64,000 nt of DNA from Sympetrum striolatum (lineage: Eukaryota; Arthropoda; Insecta; Odonata; Libellulidae): positions 20,762,562-20,826,561 of the forward strand of contig OX388347.1 of assembly GCA_947579665.1 (NCBI GenBank), in the 5' to 3' direction. A program made the translations under genes and the position numbers. How positions within the stretch are numbered: the stretch's first letter is position 1; each line of letters begins with the position of its first letter. Below are positions 13,400-28,300 of this stretch, piece after piece. The notes under the pieces were generated by a model. That model was given only the letters and a program-made list of their open reading frames with translations, was not told where the DNA came from and did no database searches.

Positions 13400-16300
13400 C
13401 TGCAAATCAAACACACATTCGATTGAGTACACAAGTTACACGGCTATGCAAGCACAAGCAGAAATAAATCTCTCTATGGCTACAATTTTATTCAGGCATT
13501 CCACGTAAAAAAAAGCTGTTTGGTGACATTTATTATTGTCACAATTTTAAGAATGTATTTAAGTGACACTCGATAAATGCCAGCGATGCTCACTCGAATG
13601 CCCCAGGCGACCGTCCGCATATTATTTTGGTGCTGAAATTACTAAATTACGAAGAATCCAAGAAAGGCCTGGTATTGTCTCTCTAACAATGGATAAGAGA
13701 AGAGTTAATAATAAAAAATAACTCGATCTCTCCCTAATAAAATACGCTTAATTAGTATTATTACCAATCAGCAACATTTTGAAAACTAAAATATTGGTAA
13801 CAGCCTCGATGTATCTCTAAATCAAAAATATCACACGCAGAATTTTATACGGCCAGGAATATGATCTTGGCCGTAAAACAAAAACAAGCAAAACCAGGTG
13901 GACCAGGCCGATAGGCTCCAAAGATTACGATTGCAGTAGACTAACTCATGTTATAATATTAGAAACAGCAGACAGTATTCCGAGTATAAGCATAACATTT
14001 CAACAGTATTTTCGTCAGAAAATTTTTTTATAACTTTTAAGTTGCGCTTGTTTACTGGGCATTTTTCTTCTTCGGTGTACTCCATAATTTTGTTTTATCG
14101 GACTACCACCCCCTGTTTACAGAGATAAAACGATGCTGTGACTTATCATTCGATAAGGGAATTTATTCGTGGAAAACGTTTTACTAACAAAAACTCTATT
14201 TACAATACTGAGTAAAAAAATAGCACTTTTTTGTACATAATAATTGGAAAAGACACCAAAAAGAAGGCGCGAGCTGATTCTGAGTCGATGGCCATACCCC
14301 AAGGTCTTAGAGCGCAGGAAAGGGCTTCCCATTGGAGAGCGATGCATGAGGTGGTATCCTTGGCGACGAGAGAATCGATTAAGAAGGAAATAGGGTCGAG
14401 ATGAAGTGCAGGTCAGGGTATGGCCACCGCTCCTTAAAGACAATGTCGATGACACCTAAGCGGTAGAAAACACGAAAAAATATCGTGGGAATAATGAAGT
14501 TCGTGGATTCGGCGGACATCCATGCAAAAAGGGAGATTCAAATTGTCGGTCCGTCTTCCCTTTCTGAGCGGAAATTCGGTAAGTCAGTTTCCGAACCCGT
14601 CAAATACAGTATATAAACGAGATTTTTTTCTGTTATCCGCAGAATCTTTCCTATCGACTGTAGACAAATTCAGATAGCGCAATCTCCAACAGGAAAACCC
14701 ATGGATTATGCAGTTTTGCAGTACGCTTAGATTCCGTTTCAATAAAGTAAATGAATAAAATATTTTTTTATCCCACCTAAGCTGAAAACCGAATAATACC
14801 AACCATAAAATTATACTAAAGTTATATACTAGAAGTAGACTAAGAAGAATAAATTTTCATAGATTTCGGAGATAAAGTAAGGAGAAAGTAAGCCCACCTA
14901 GAGACTGAAAAGAAATTACCATTTTCCTCGTAAAATAGGCAACAGTGGGATTTCCATGAGATACTTTGAAAATAGGATATTCATAACTAACGGCAAAGGT
15001 CCGCTGAAAAAAAAGAATGGAAAAAAATCGCGAACCACTAGTGCATTCTCACTGTACTTTTATCCTTTCTTTAATTCTCAAAAATAAACCACCAACATTT
15101 ATCAGAAATATACCAGACAGAGAATTCTCAAGAATGTCTGTAGCATCAATATTCTTCTTCAAGGCACTGCAGAATAATAATTATCCAATTCAGTACTTTG
15201 TTAGAAAGAAAATAAATTTTGCCGAACTAAGCTGTTTCGACTATACTCCGTATTTATCAGTATATTCATCATTACATTATTAACCTTACAGTCGTATTCC
15301 AGTACTACCATTAAGTATAACCATGCACGGAAATTGACAGAAGATGAAACAAGAGGGAAAAGTACTCAGGAAAATAATTTCTATAATCCGCGCGATAAAA
15401 CTGGGTTTAATCAAAAAATTATTGCTGTAAGCGTGCAAGCTGAAATCGATCACATGCTGTGATTCATTTCCCACAAGAATGATCAACCTTACACCAAGGA
15501 TATATTTTCTTTAGAGATACAACATTGTGACTAAACATCAAAACAAACATCCCGCGTACGATCGTTTAAAGAAACAAAGCGTTGTGGTCCATGCACTCAG
15601 CCTTTCGAAGCTCCATCATTCATCGACGGCGGGAACTTCAATGACGTAACGCGAGACGCTGTAAGAGCAAGTGAATCGCTAAGTGAGGATGCGTTTTGAA
15701 ATTGAGAGCAGTCGATGAAACGGAACGAAGTGCGAGGAAGCAATGAGTCAAAGGGAGTTTGCAATCGATAAGAAGAGGGTGAACGCTCGGAGGGGCGGAC
15801 AAAAGATACAGGGCGTGAGTAATGGGGGAGGGGAGAGGATCGTGAGTCACCAGCAGCACCGTTAGGCCGTAGAGACTGCTCCTTACCTTACGCATCCCGG
15901 CTGCTTTCATCTCGGAAATGCACCTTTGCAGCCTCCACTACGAACGCTCTTCCTTCGCTAAATAATCGCGGTCAGAATCGATTGAAAGTTTCTACCGAGA
16001 CCACGACACACTTGCAGCAGCTAAACTTATCCTTCGCTGATTTAACTACATTCAGATGAAAGAAAAAGCAGGGTGCATAGCGAGAAGTATTTCTGGATGA
16101 GTATTACAAACAACTAAGCTAAGCTATAACTAACTTCCTACAAATGCCGAGTACCTTTGAAGCTAAAAGCTACCGTACCCTACAACCAGTGTCGATATGC
16201 TAATTGTGAAACTATTTCCGGTTCAGGGGCGAATTTTACAAGAAAGAGGCCTTAGGCGAAAGGGCCGATTCGAGGCCCCAGCCTGAAATTATCCCCCTTA

Positions 16301-19300
16301 AAAGAGGACAACAGGTACTTTTATGGGCCCTATTCACGGCGAGGCCCTAGGTCAGCCCCCGATGGTCAGTCTGCCTGTCCCTGTAGCTATTGGTCAACGA
16401 CTATCAGCATTAGAGAAATGGAAGATTATTTCCCAGAATTGCCAATAAAATCATCCTCTAATCGTAAGTAAAATTTTAATGGTAACTGCGCCTTCTTGAA
16501 CATATGAAAAGACCCCCAAATTTGGACCAAGATACACCATTTCACAGTAACTACAACAAAGGGGAATATGAGAATTGAAATTTAAGCAGAAACGTTAACA
16601 TCCTCTCTCTAAATTAAATTTTTGAAAATCGTTAAGAAACCATCTTCGGACAATTTATGACTTATTTAGGGATTCTTTCTACGACACGAACTCGCGAACA
16701 ACGAGCAAAAAAAAGCTAAAAAAACCACTTCCTCGAGATACAGCTGCTCTCTCATGATGCAGCGGTGACTCAATGGAAAAGACGCCGCGAAGATGTCCGT
16801 GACGCTGACTAATAATAATGGCCCCAAACGAAGTCTTCAAACAATGAATAGGGTCCAGATACGTGGGGAAAAGTATCTTCTTTACAGTTCACCAGAGAAA
16901 ACAGGTTTCGACGCCTATTATTAACTCACGACTCTACAGTTCTAAGTGTTTTTCTTCAAAATCATTCTCGAGCAGAGATAAAGCACATGTCGAAACTAAA
17001 ACCTTATTTCGTAACTTGTTTTGGACTAGACACCTCTTCTACTTAACGACTATATCATCACCTAAACTTCATGTTTCATGCAGAATCATTTAGCGTTGTC
17101 TCAATGTCAAGATGACGTTCGCGCAAAAACAACCAATTCTATCTCTTAGCTTTTTCCTACCCTAATGGACTATCTTAAGAACCACTTGAAACAGTAGAGA
17201 GTATCATTATGATGCTTCAGGTCACTTAATGTACTCTTTGATAGACTTTCAATTACGACCATTAACACATTGAGACATTATTCCGCAATGAAACCACGAG
17301 ACTATAAAGAAAAATTTCGCCAAAAGAACCATAGCTCACGTACGTGACCAAGCGCTTCGGAGATAACCTTTTCGCCACACTAAATCCCCTGCATGTGATA
17401 TTCCAAGCAATAAAAACCTAAGGCTTGTTGAAATGATTGACAACTTTGACCACTGAAACATTTGTGAATCTTCCTCATGACGGAAAAAAAATACAAGGAA
17501 ATTTTTTTGAATTACTTAAAGCTTCTTTCCAGGAAGGAAAACCAAACGAAAAACATTAATGCTATCTGTAAAATAAAAGAGCATTTACTGTACGATAAGC
17601 GGCAAGAAGACCAATTAATAAGCAAACAGTCTAAAAATAAACGGCTGTTTTCACAGAGCACTAAGAGGAAACTGCAAGATTGATTAACGACTTATATCAA
17701 ACAGTTGAGGAAAACCTACTTCAAAACTCAACGATGATAATCCTAATCAGGAATTCCGCGAAATGATTACAAGATTCAGCAATCGGCGCCAATGTCGTTA
17801 AATCTGTTCCTAACACATGTGCCGATGACTTCGAACCCTAAATCACCTAAGCAATGAAACACAGGACACCAACCCTCAGAAGCAAAGAATTAAACGCATC
17901 CATGCAAGCACTTCCAATATTTTCAAACAACATGCAGACTAAAGATGATCTTCGACACCCAATCGCGTTAACTGTACTACTTCTGGCAATCGAAATAACA
18001 TTTCTTTGAAAAATGAAAATGGAAGGCTTCAATAAGACTTCGATTCGATATACATCCTCTACGAGTGTTCTTTCTGTCCTCGTCACATGCACTAATGCAA
18101 GGAAGATTGGAGAGTCGCAGCATCGATTGAGCAGCAACGTTGCATTGGCGGGGAGAGGCAATCGATGCAAAACCACCGCCGAAGTGGGCAAATTATACCA
18201 GTTTCCGACCGCTGTTTCATGCTGCAATTTCGCGTGATTGTGGGGCCGAAAGTTACGAATTTGTAGAACATGCGTTTCATAGAATTACATTAAATCCAAT
18301 TCAATCGATGGAAACATCACGTGGGAGTACAAAACCGTGTACACGAATGGGTAACTTTAGATTTTCAGGGAATAAAGAACGATTAATTTAATTAGGTGAA
18401 TAGCTATCTTTTGCCTCATTCAATTAGGTATTCCTATTCTACAACAGCGATTCGAACGGAATTCTCAGCCCCCAGCAACACGCTTAAAGGCGGCTTTGCT
18501 TGTTACATATGTTGATGTAGATGCAAAATACATCACTACTGGAAATTAGATTACATTCATGAGGAGAGTAAGTCATTAAAATTCGAAAGAAGGAACTACA
18601 TCTGAAAATTTCCATGCTCGGAAAATTTCTCGGGAGGCAAATTGCCGAGATTGAGCCCAACAACCTGAAAAACATCAAGTTCACTCTGAGAACTGCGTAA
18701 GAGAATGTGGCGAAATTGCAGAAAATATTTTCAAAATTTGAATAAGTCATTTATAAACCTCATGATACATATACAAGAATAACAAGAGGTATCCTGTTGT
18801 AGTTATTTTTTGAAGTTACATTTCGTAGGTGTGAAAAATAGGTTACACGCCAATTTCTCTAACCTACGAGCAAGGCCTTTCAGCAAAATGCACGAAAAAA
18901 AAGTACCTCAACCACAAATCCATGGGAATTTTCGCGGCTAAGTGTAGCTGACGAGTCCCTTGGCAACAGACTATTTGACTCTGCGAATATTCCACGGAAT
19001 GCGAGAAAACAAGATGCAATCGAGCGAGGATAACCAGCGTGTCTTCCGGAGATCACGGAACTTCGAGGCAATTGCATATGCGAATATTTTCGAGGCTATC
19101 CAAGTTAGAAATTACACCGCACCGACACAATAGGCCATTTTAATTCGCGACGCTTTTACTAGGACAACCTTTCTCAAGTCAATGAAAAACTACCCAGAAA
19201 GAGATATCGCATGAGATTCCAAACTGCTGCCATACGTTCACATTCGAACGCTTTATTAAACTTTAGCGATCACCTTTGATTCGCCGATTTCTAGTCATTT

Positions 19301-22300
19301 TCAGTATTAACAGAAGATCTTTTAAAATATTTTTGTTTCCATATTGGATGCTACGCAGTGTATGAGGTCAGAGGGCAAGTGAGATTCGGAGGGAATGCTT
19401 CGAAACCTCAAAACACAAAGGTCATATTTTTAAATTCTGTCCAGTAATCGAATAAAAGGAATATTTTTCATTTCTTTTTTGATACGGGACAGGGAAAAAT
19501 TTAATTTTAATTTACTTCATCTCAATTTAGTTACGTTCATGATTGTGGTGATGATATGACTTATTGCCGAGGTATGAGCGATGCTGAATGGCGGCATTGA
19601 TAACTGCATTTCAATGTAGAATGATACGAAAAGAGGACTTTTCCAATATGTTTCACTTCAAGACTTCTGGCTCAGTCAAGATTAAAGGGCAAACTGTCTC
19701 AATCCACCAAGTTATACGTTCTAGATGGACATTAGTACACATTCTCAACTGAACTATGCAAGAGCTACATGAAGGTAGCAAGACTAAGGCTGTCTACCAA
19801 GAACGGTGAAAGCAATAAATTTGGGGTGCATTAATATCCAATTGTATTAATGCATGATGGAAACATATTACATGCGAGAAACGCATGTAACAAAGTAGAA
19901 GTACTCAAAAATATCTCTATCATTAAATTTATCGAATATTGAGATATTTTGGCATGATAAAAAAGTATTAACCCTAAAAATGCACTTAATTTGAGGAATG
20001 TGAAAACTGCCATCACTAGATGGCGGCATCATTATCTCAGTCTGGTTCACTTCCACAATTCGAAGAAATCTCTGACAGTTTAACTTCGCGCTAAGCGTTT
20101 TCCACGAACTCTCTTCTGAATTAGAGAACAAATTCCAAGGCTGAGCCGAGCCCGCACCTTCAAATGTCGGTACAAAGGGAGGAGCATAATAAACTCAGCA
20201 CAATAGTTCAAGGAATTATATTTAAGAGATTTATTGATATCGACTATTTACCCATTTCTGTATTAGTGTACTTTATCCTTACACTATATGAAAATTTTAG
20301 TTTTACTTTATAACTTAAGATTTTATCCCAGACATTTTCTGTAGTACAATTTAGGGAGGGGAAAAACAACCCTCTCACCGAATGTAAAGGGATGGAACAA
20401 CCAAAGAGGCCCAGAACCAGTCTTCACGGGGGCCCAGCGAAGATCGTTTGGAGAAGGGAGGATCTTTTAGGATTCGACTACACCAGTTTCTTACCTTTCT
20501 AAAGTCACCTTAAATCTTGGAAAAGATTTACAACAACCTCAGTGCTGCTAATTACTCTCCCAGAAATAATGAATTAAAAAATATCTCCGTAAAAATTCAT
20601 AATTAAATTATATCTATCTATGGCTTCACGCTGTTGTAATCAATTGAGAATTGCAAACCGGTCCTCACTTCAGGGGGCTACATAGTATCATTTCTCCAGT
20701 GAATCTTTACATCAAAAGAATAGTCACTCGTAGCATAATCAAAGACGCTGATACTGAAAACAATAAAGGTAAGGAATTCCTTGTCATTAAATGCATCATC
20801 GCCAAAGGGAATATTTGATGAGTCTCTCCCTGCGCTACGAAAAGTTGCCAATGGAAAATGTTGCAACAACGCGAGAAAAGCGCGGGATAAAGAGCGTGCG
20901 AAGGCCATCGCAGAGCACATGGCAACACTACCTTTCACTTTCGGGTGAGCCCTTCCACAGCTGATCTACAGCCATGAATCGAATCTCGCATCCATTCTCT
21001 TCGAGGAGTCCAAGTCCACGCAAAACGGACATTTTACAATACTTCCGAGGCTCCCCTCCAACAAATGAAAACTATTTTCGTGAACAGCCGAAAAATAAGA
21101 CTCTAATCATGTATACCAACGACATCATTCAGTCCTTACATAGTTCAGCAGTCAGTTTCCTTAGTATCAATGCTGAAGGCGGAAGTGGGTAAAAAATAAT
21201 GATTAGAGAACCACTGATAAATATAATTTATAAAATATTGAAACGTTAAATTTCCGTTTAAAATCAGAACACCAACAAGGCTGGTGGAAAGCGTTATAAC
21301 CAAGGCATACTGACGTTCTTAACTAAAGAATGGAAGAATAAAAAAGAAAGGATAGAGCGACTTCAGAGAGGAACACAAAAAATCAGACGAATCTTCAAGC
21401 GAACCCAAATACGATAGGGCCACTGAAGTAGAATTTCAACAGAAAAATGCTGAGTGGCAGGGAGAAGAAAATTCATCGAGTGGTTGTTTTCCCAACGTCA
21501 GCACACGAGCATTCTTTGAACGTACGAGAGCAATATCTACGCAGGGCTTCGAAAGATTTACGATATCCCTTGCTATTATTTGAACGCTCTGGCTTTGTTT
21601 AGCTGCATCTCAGGGTAGCCTTCCAGGTTTATTTTCACGGAGAGGAGACCGAGGAACCATTGCTGCCTCAGCGCTTGTTTCAGCCAGATTGATACCACTT
21701 TCGACGGAGGGACTGATTACAAAACCAACGTGGTAAGCCTTCTTTATCACATGAAGATGATAGGCGAAACTTCCAGACAATGCTTTCCCTGTTGTCTTCA
21801 ATGGAAATTCGGAGCGAAATGAAAACACAATACCATTGAGGAAGTAAGTGTGTCAGCGGAATGTGAGGTAAGGCAGCCGAAGCGTTTTTCCGTCCGCATC
21901 CGTGCGCGAGTACTTGCTCGGAATTGATAGGAGCAACAAACGCATCAAGGCATCTAAAGAAACCAATGGAATAAATTCATCTACTCCCGATATTGCTATA
22001 GCCGCACTCCTAGAGAGCTTTTTTCCATCACGTCCGCTTCATCGAGCGCGAGGAGAAAACTGAATGAAATTACAATTGGTTGGTAATCGACGCAGAAGTA
22101 TCAACGACTACCAATCAGGTTACATTATCATATTCGATTCCATGACTCAATGATACAGTAACCACAATTCTTCGTAACGCTCTTTCCCTAATTATGTTCG
22201 AAGATTAGGTTTGAAGTTTATCTGTTCACGAAGATCAAAGGGCACACATTCATCCCAAAATTTAAATCCAAGTCTTTTAATTTTGGAGGCTAAATCAATA

Positions 22301-25300
22301 ATGTCCATGAGCGGAAAACCGGCGGGGATTACCATACTCCCAATTAACCTTTCGTAAGTATTTTTAAGCCGGAGTTAATTAACAATCAATCAATGAGTAT
22401 TATTACTCACTCAAATGTACAGTCCTGGCCAAGATTAACGCAGCACCGGCCGTAAGGATCGCTAGGGAGGTGCTGCGTTAATTTTGGCCAGGAGTGTACC
22501 AAAAGCGAAACACCTTTCTCATATTGATAATTAATGAAACCTTGGAAACATTAGGAACGAGTCAGATGTTTATGTCAATGGAATTACTAGTTATAAGTTT
22601 AGGGCAACTCACACCACAAAGTGAAGAAATTCACGGATTTGAGATGTATTTTTACATTCTGGACACGAGAAGCGGAAATATCATTTCTACGCTAACAGAC
22701 GCCCATAGAGCGACTGATGAGCCGAACAAAAAAATGTGGACTTGAAAGAGCGACTGACAGCGAGACATCGTTGGGGAGCACAATAGACGAGTAGCAGAGT
22801 CTTCACAGTTATGACGCATTAAGAATGATCAGACCGGAAGCAACATTTCATAGGCACCGCTGATTAGGAGAGGCTATGAATCACAAGGAAAACATGAGTA
22901 AGACTTGTCGCTATAAGAACACTAATTGGTTACACATCACCTCTGAATAATTTGATTGACATGTTAATAAAAGAGACGTGACGAGAAAGATCACGGCATC
23001 CGAGTAATTACACACAGCTACGAGTGTAAATTACTAGTAATAGGCATACCCAGAAAGTGGCTTAAGTTTATTTTATCATCCATTTCGTTTAAGTTGAAAA
23101 GGAGTGAAAAAGAGTAGGAAGCATTCCGTACAGCAGCTATGATAATTTACAACAGAGAATAGGAACTTCATCGCCAAAGGGATACAAAAGGGTAAATGTT
23201 TAACAGGCCCAAGGATATTTTAGTAACGATGAAGGGTAAAAATAAAATTGTTTCATGTCCACGTTATTTTAATATAACGTGTTTACGTTACCGCGAGGAT
23301 ATAAATTTGTATTCTTATTATTTGAGGTCTTTATTCGGCCAATTTGTGTTTTTGTTTTCCATTCTCAGTCAAAACTCTTCGTCGGCAAATTCCACATTCA
23401 GAAGTGCACCGACAACGTAATTTCAAATTAAAGAAGCGCATAAATGTGCCATTTGTAGAATAAATAGTTATTTCAATGTCCCATTCGTTACGCTATCTAT
23501 ATTCTCCCAGTAAGTCGCAATAAGTACGGCTACCATAAACTTTTACTTCCTCGTTGAACGGGCAACTCATCTAGTTCATAAATATATTGGAAATGGTTTC
23601 GAGATTTCATACTTCCATTATTATGAGACTATCTATAATCTACATATATTTCTGAGAACTGTAATTTACTCTTTACGTTCGCATGAGTACGTTGCTCCTA
23701 TATAAATAAGTAGCACCGAGCACTCCAGTTATATTATTATAGGAAATTGAATATTACAATGAATATCTTTCATTCCTGTCAAATAAAATCACTACAACTA
23801 TTCTCATCATTATTTGTTACTATATCTGCTGTTCAAATAATCGAGGGTTGAATGTGTGTATAGCATTCCAACATTAAATATATACATTTTTTACACTACA
23901 AAAATGTATTTTTACGTATTTTAATATCCATGAATATACATTGTCCTAACGAAGCTGAATATCCTCCGTGGAGGATCGTATCTCTTCGAGGAGGTGGTCA
24001 TCTTAAACGGGGAAGAGGCATCTCCAACGTCCATCGATCTACTGTCAGACGATTGGATCGTTAACACTAGGAATGTGACTTGTCGGCGCCAATCCTTTCA
24101 TGAGCAACGTGGAGGCTATTAATAACAAAGATATTTCTTAATAGAGCGAATGATAAAGCAAGGAAATGCCTTCACGAAATATTCCATCACGCGAGCATTT
24201 CGAACCAGAGAGAGACAATGGTAAAGACTTGAGTAATCCATTCTTTAACTTCCACTAGTTGAAATCTTATGCCTCAGCTTTCTAAGCAAACTACATACTA
24301 AATACAATGACAAAATAAAATCGACAAGTCGTGATTTCCGTTGAAAATTCGCTTGGTTTTCGATTTATTTTCCTTGAGAGAAATTTCATTAGGGAAAATG
24401 TCAGAATTCTCACCATCCCTTGGAAAATTCATACATAACGACAAAATATTACCACCGATTACTAATCACTGAGCCATGAAAAAGAGAATGGCCCTAAAAA
24501 CAAAGGATAGTTGGTGAACAAAAGCTAGGATATTAAGGGCGAATCACACCAATAAATTAATTCTACATAAAGACGAGATTACGGAGGCATGAAGATCGTT
24601 ATCTTCCTCGAGTACCGAAAAAGTCATTTACATTTAATACGTTAATGCAGAAATTCCAATTAAAGGAACTTAAGGATATAAAATATTAATGGAAAGACTG
24701 AATTTGAATGCTAATGTATGTAAAGCGGAATAAGTAATGCCGGTTTAATATGTATATCCTTTATCCGAAGGAACGGAAAGCCGTGCCGGGAAAATGCCCG
24801 GAAGAATAATTACTTTGCATTAACATGGACTAGCGGATTGTTAATTTTTGAATTTTGTTAAAGAAGAGCGGCCAATGCTGAGAAAACTTGACACAAAAAC
24901 TTAAGCCGAAATCAAAGAAAAACAGAAAGCTAACGAGAGAGAGTTAGCTAGAGAAGACCCTCCTTATTGGAGAGCCAAACAATTTCCGCTGAAAATTCAT
25001 CTTCTAAATTATCATAGTTAATTTTTGGCATTAATAAGAAAAATCGAAACTGATATTTCGTAAAAGATTTCAGTATCATTAATAAGTATACATACTGGCA
25101 AAATATACATACAATCTTAAATACAAAAAACACCCCAACCCACACCAAAGCGACGCCCTGAGCAACCGTGTATCGCTACGGCCCTGGGAAGGAGTAAACA
25201 TAAATTGGATCACGTCGAAAGAGAAAACACGTAGGCAATAGGAGGGAAACAGTATTATCGTACCAGGCACTGTTGGAAGAGTGGGGAATATGGACAGTCG

Positions 25301-28300
25301 AAAACGGTAAGGAACGTTAGGCTAAGGATTGAAATATAAAGAGAATAAATCGCAGGTGCTTTCCTTAATCATACTGACTAAAAAAATAATGAAATCAAAG
25401 ATAAGAGAATTAATTTAATTTTATAATCGATCAATGAATTTTTACGATAGCATCACACCCGGAAAAATCAAGGACACTCTTTGATAGTAGAAAATGAGAG
25501 AAATAGTCTCTAATTGATTAAATAATAGATTTTCAACTGTTCGTAAGTTTAATCATCTAATAGAATTATGGAAAAGGAAGATATTTCGTAATTTTTTCTC
25601 ATCTAGAAGGACCCAAAGACATAAAGGAATCAACGTTTCGTACAGAGAACTTCCAATAACCTCCGTATTCAGCAGCGAAAACTGTGAACAACATTGAATT
25701 ACATCGACTACACAAAAAGAGAACCATTTACTGACACGTAGGGACGGAAATCAATTTTAGACCCTTGCATCTAATCATCCTCATTGGCAACGATATTCAC
25801 AATCTACTGATTATTCCAAAACATATCCTAAATCAAACATCATAAAATGGCCTTAAGGACGCTAAAGCGAAGACGCAAGTAAAAAAGCCAAACAGTTGAG
25901 CCGATAGGAGGCAAATGATTCGATGAAGAGATGCGATTTGAACAACGAGGGAATGAATGAGGATAGCACACTTGGAGGAATGACAGCCTTCTTAAAAATA
26001 ACTCAAGTACGCGGAACGTGATTCGCTAGACTTCGTGCGAAGAATTTTAAAGCAGATTACACAGGGAAGTCGATACCACTAATGTATTACGAGACATTTT
26101 CGCAGAATTGATGTTTCGAATCATAAGTCGATCGCCTTAAAAAGTTGATACGGCAATAACGCAGGTGGAAAAGTAAGGAATTAAACGATGATTTGCCAGT
26201 GATTCCTGTTCTCGAAGAGTAAAGCGAAACGGTAATTTGTGTGAAAATGTACGCAATTTAATTTAATTGAAAATTAAAAAGAAACCAATCGTGGTGTTCT
26301 GAGTGGAATAAGAGTAGCAATTCTTACTCTAACTGGTTTCGATATGCTAATTATGATTATCATCATAATTCGTATGCAAATTGGATATTCTTCAATATAA
26401 TCCTTGTTTTATTGGAGATATCCAGTGCTTACATAAAAGTGATTTTGCTACTTTTTATACATCTAAGAAACATGGAGCGTATAATAACATTTTCGAATAT
26501 TTTTGCCGATTTCAATTGAATTTAATTATATCTTTGTCAAAATAATTAAAAGAATAAGTGACATGAATAGGAATAGTATAATAATTTCGGGCAAAAATGA
26601 TAATATTCTTAAACTTTCAAAATGAAAATGTTCGTAACGGTTAGGTGAATCACTGAGTTTTTACTGACAGAAATAGACAAATTTTCGAAAAGAAATTTAC
26701 ATTTGGAACCCCCAAAAGAATTGGAAATCCAAAAGTGAAAAAATTTAAATGAATGAAACTTTCGGGATGTTTTTTAAGCAATCGACGTGATTCAATTCTT
26801 CGGAAAAACCGAATTCCTTTCACGTGAGCTGTAGGACTAAAGGACAGCAACAGCAGCAGTTCCATTCTCGAAAAGTAAATTAGGGAAGAAAACATCTTCG
26901 GAGATAAATGCAAAACGCAAACAAGGGGACTCCACCACTGGAAGATAATCAGAAACGACGACCCAAGGCCGGGTTAGCGCCGGTGAGATATCGACAGCGC
27001 ATACAATAAGAGCCATATCTGCATTCCACGTGGATTGATGAAACGAGGATCGGTATTGTTGAATGAATATTGACCGAGAGTGAGGAGCACGGGCTTGGTA
27101 CACGAGTTGTGTAAACAATCGAGGCAGACAAGGTCGTACGCCCCCACCCACAAGGCTGTCGCGCGGAAACATATTTACGTCTTGAATCCATATTTGAAGA
27201 ATGAGTAATCGCCTTACAGTCGCTCGTTCTAATCAACCCATTTATTAGGAGTGGGTGAACACAATATGATCAAATCTCACTTCGATCTATTAGACCCCAC
27301 GGAGTCGACATTACGACATCCGAATGATTCGGACGCAATAGATGCAGACAGAAATTGACGATTAAAATCGGGGAAGCGACAAAAAGTAAACGGACGTCTG
27401 CTGAAGAGACGGTTCTTCCGATAGCACCGGATGCTCCGGCACTAACATGAGATACCGAAATGCAGTGGAGGAGAGATAGGGGAGTGACGCAAATCCAAAT
27501 AGAACGCGCCAGCCACCTCAACTAAACACCCCGCTACATTTGAAGCAAACTTGCGCTTGGCCACTAATAGAAGCATTAATTATACCGTATTATAGTACAC
27601 ATAGTGAATCAATCACCTTGCAATAAGCGCTTAAGATGAATTTTCTTGTCGATCTACAGGTCTTGCTGAGAAAGAAAAGCTACAATGTAGCAATTGCTTC
27701 AATCGCAATATAAATCAGGCGAAAAACAAGCAAACTAGAAAGATCATACATTTCTATGCGTAGAAGTCAATCTTACGCTCGTGGGCTGTAGAAAATAGAT
27801 AAGCCAACCACTAAAATATTCTCGAAATTGTACAACGTACATCAACTTTGATTTTACGAATGGAATGTGTTGTGTAACATTGAAAAATCCAAGCCACATC
27901 TTGCACCGATAAGCTACGCATGACGTGATAATTTAACATTCTTCGGCTCTGAAAAATGAAGTAAAATCGACATTCTGATACCTACAAAAATACATGCAAA
28001 TACTAACTTAATTAAGGAGAAAAATATAATAAAAATAAATAGCATTTTAATCATATCTTTGAGATATATTCGCCGAAAGGTTTCTATTGTTCATTGGAGG
28101 CATGATAAAAATTGATTTCCAATGTCTTCTAAGACCACGATCATCGTTTCAACTTTAGTTCATCTAACCAAAGGTATTTAAGCATTGGGTTTACAACTGT
28201 TGTGGAATCATTGAAAGTTCTAAAGACAGAATAAATATTAAACAAAGTGGTTATATTTCTTCACTAATGCAAGTATCAAGAGCTATCTAATACTACGCGT

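Noticed and set aside
13089..13508. 139-codon plus-strand frame rich in Ala and Ser
   Set aside because: It is the antisense shadow of the Akap200-like effector-domain exon, whose splice sites and family match are clear.
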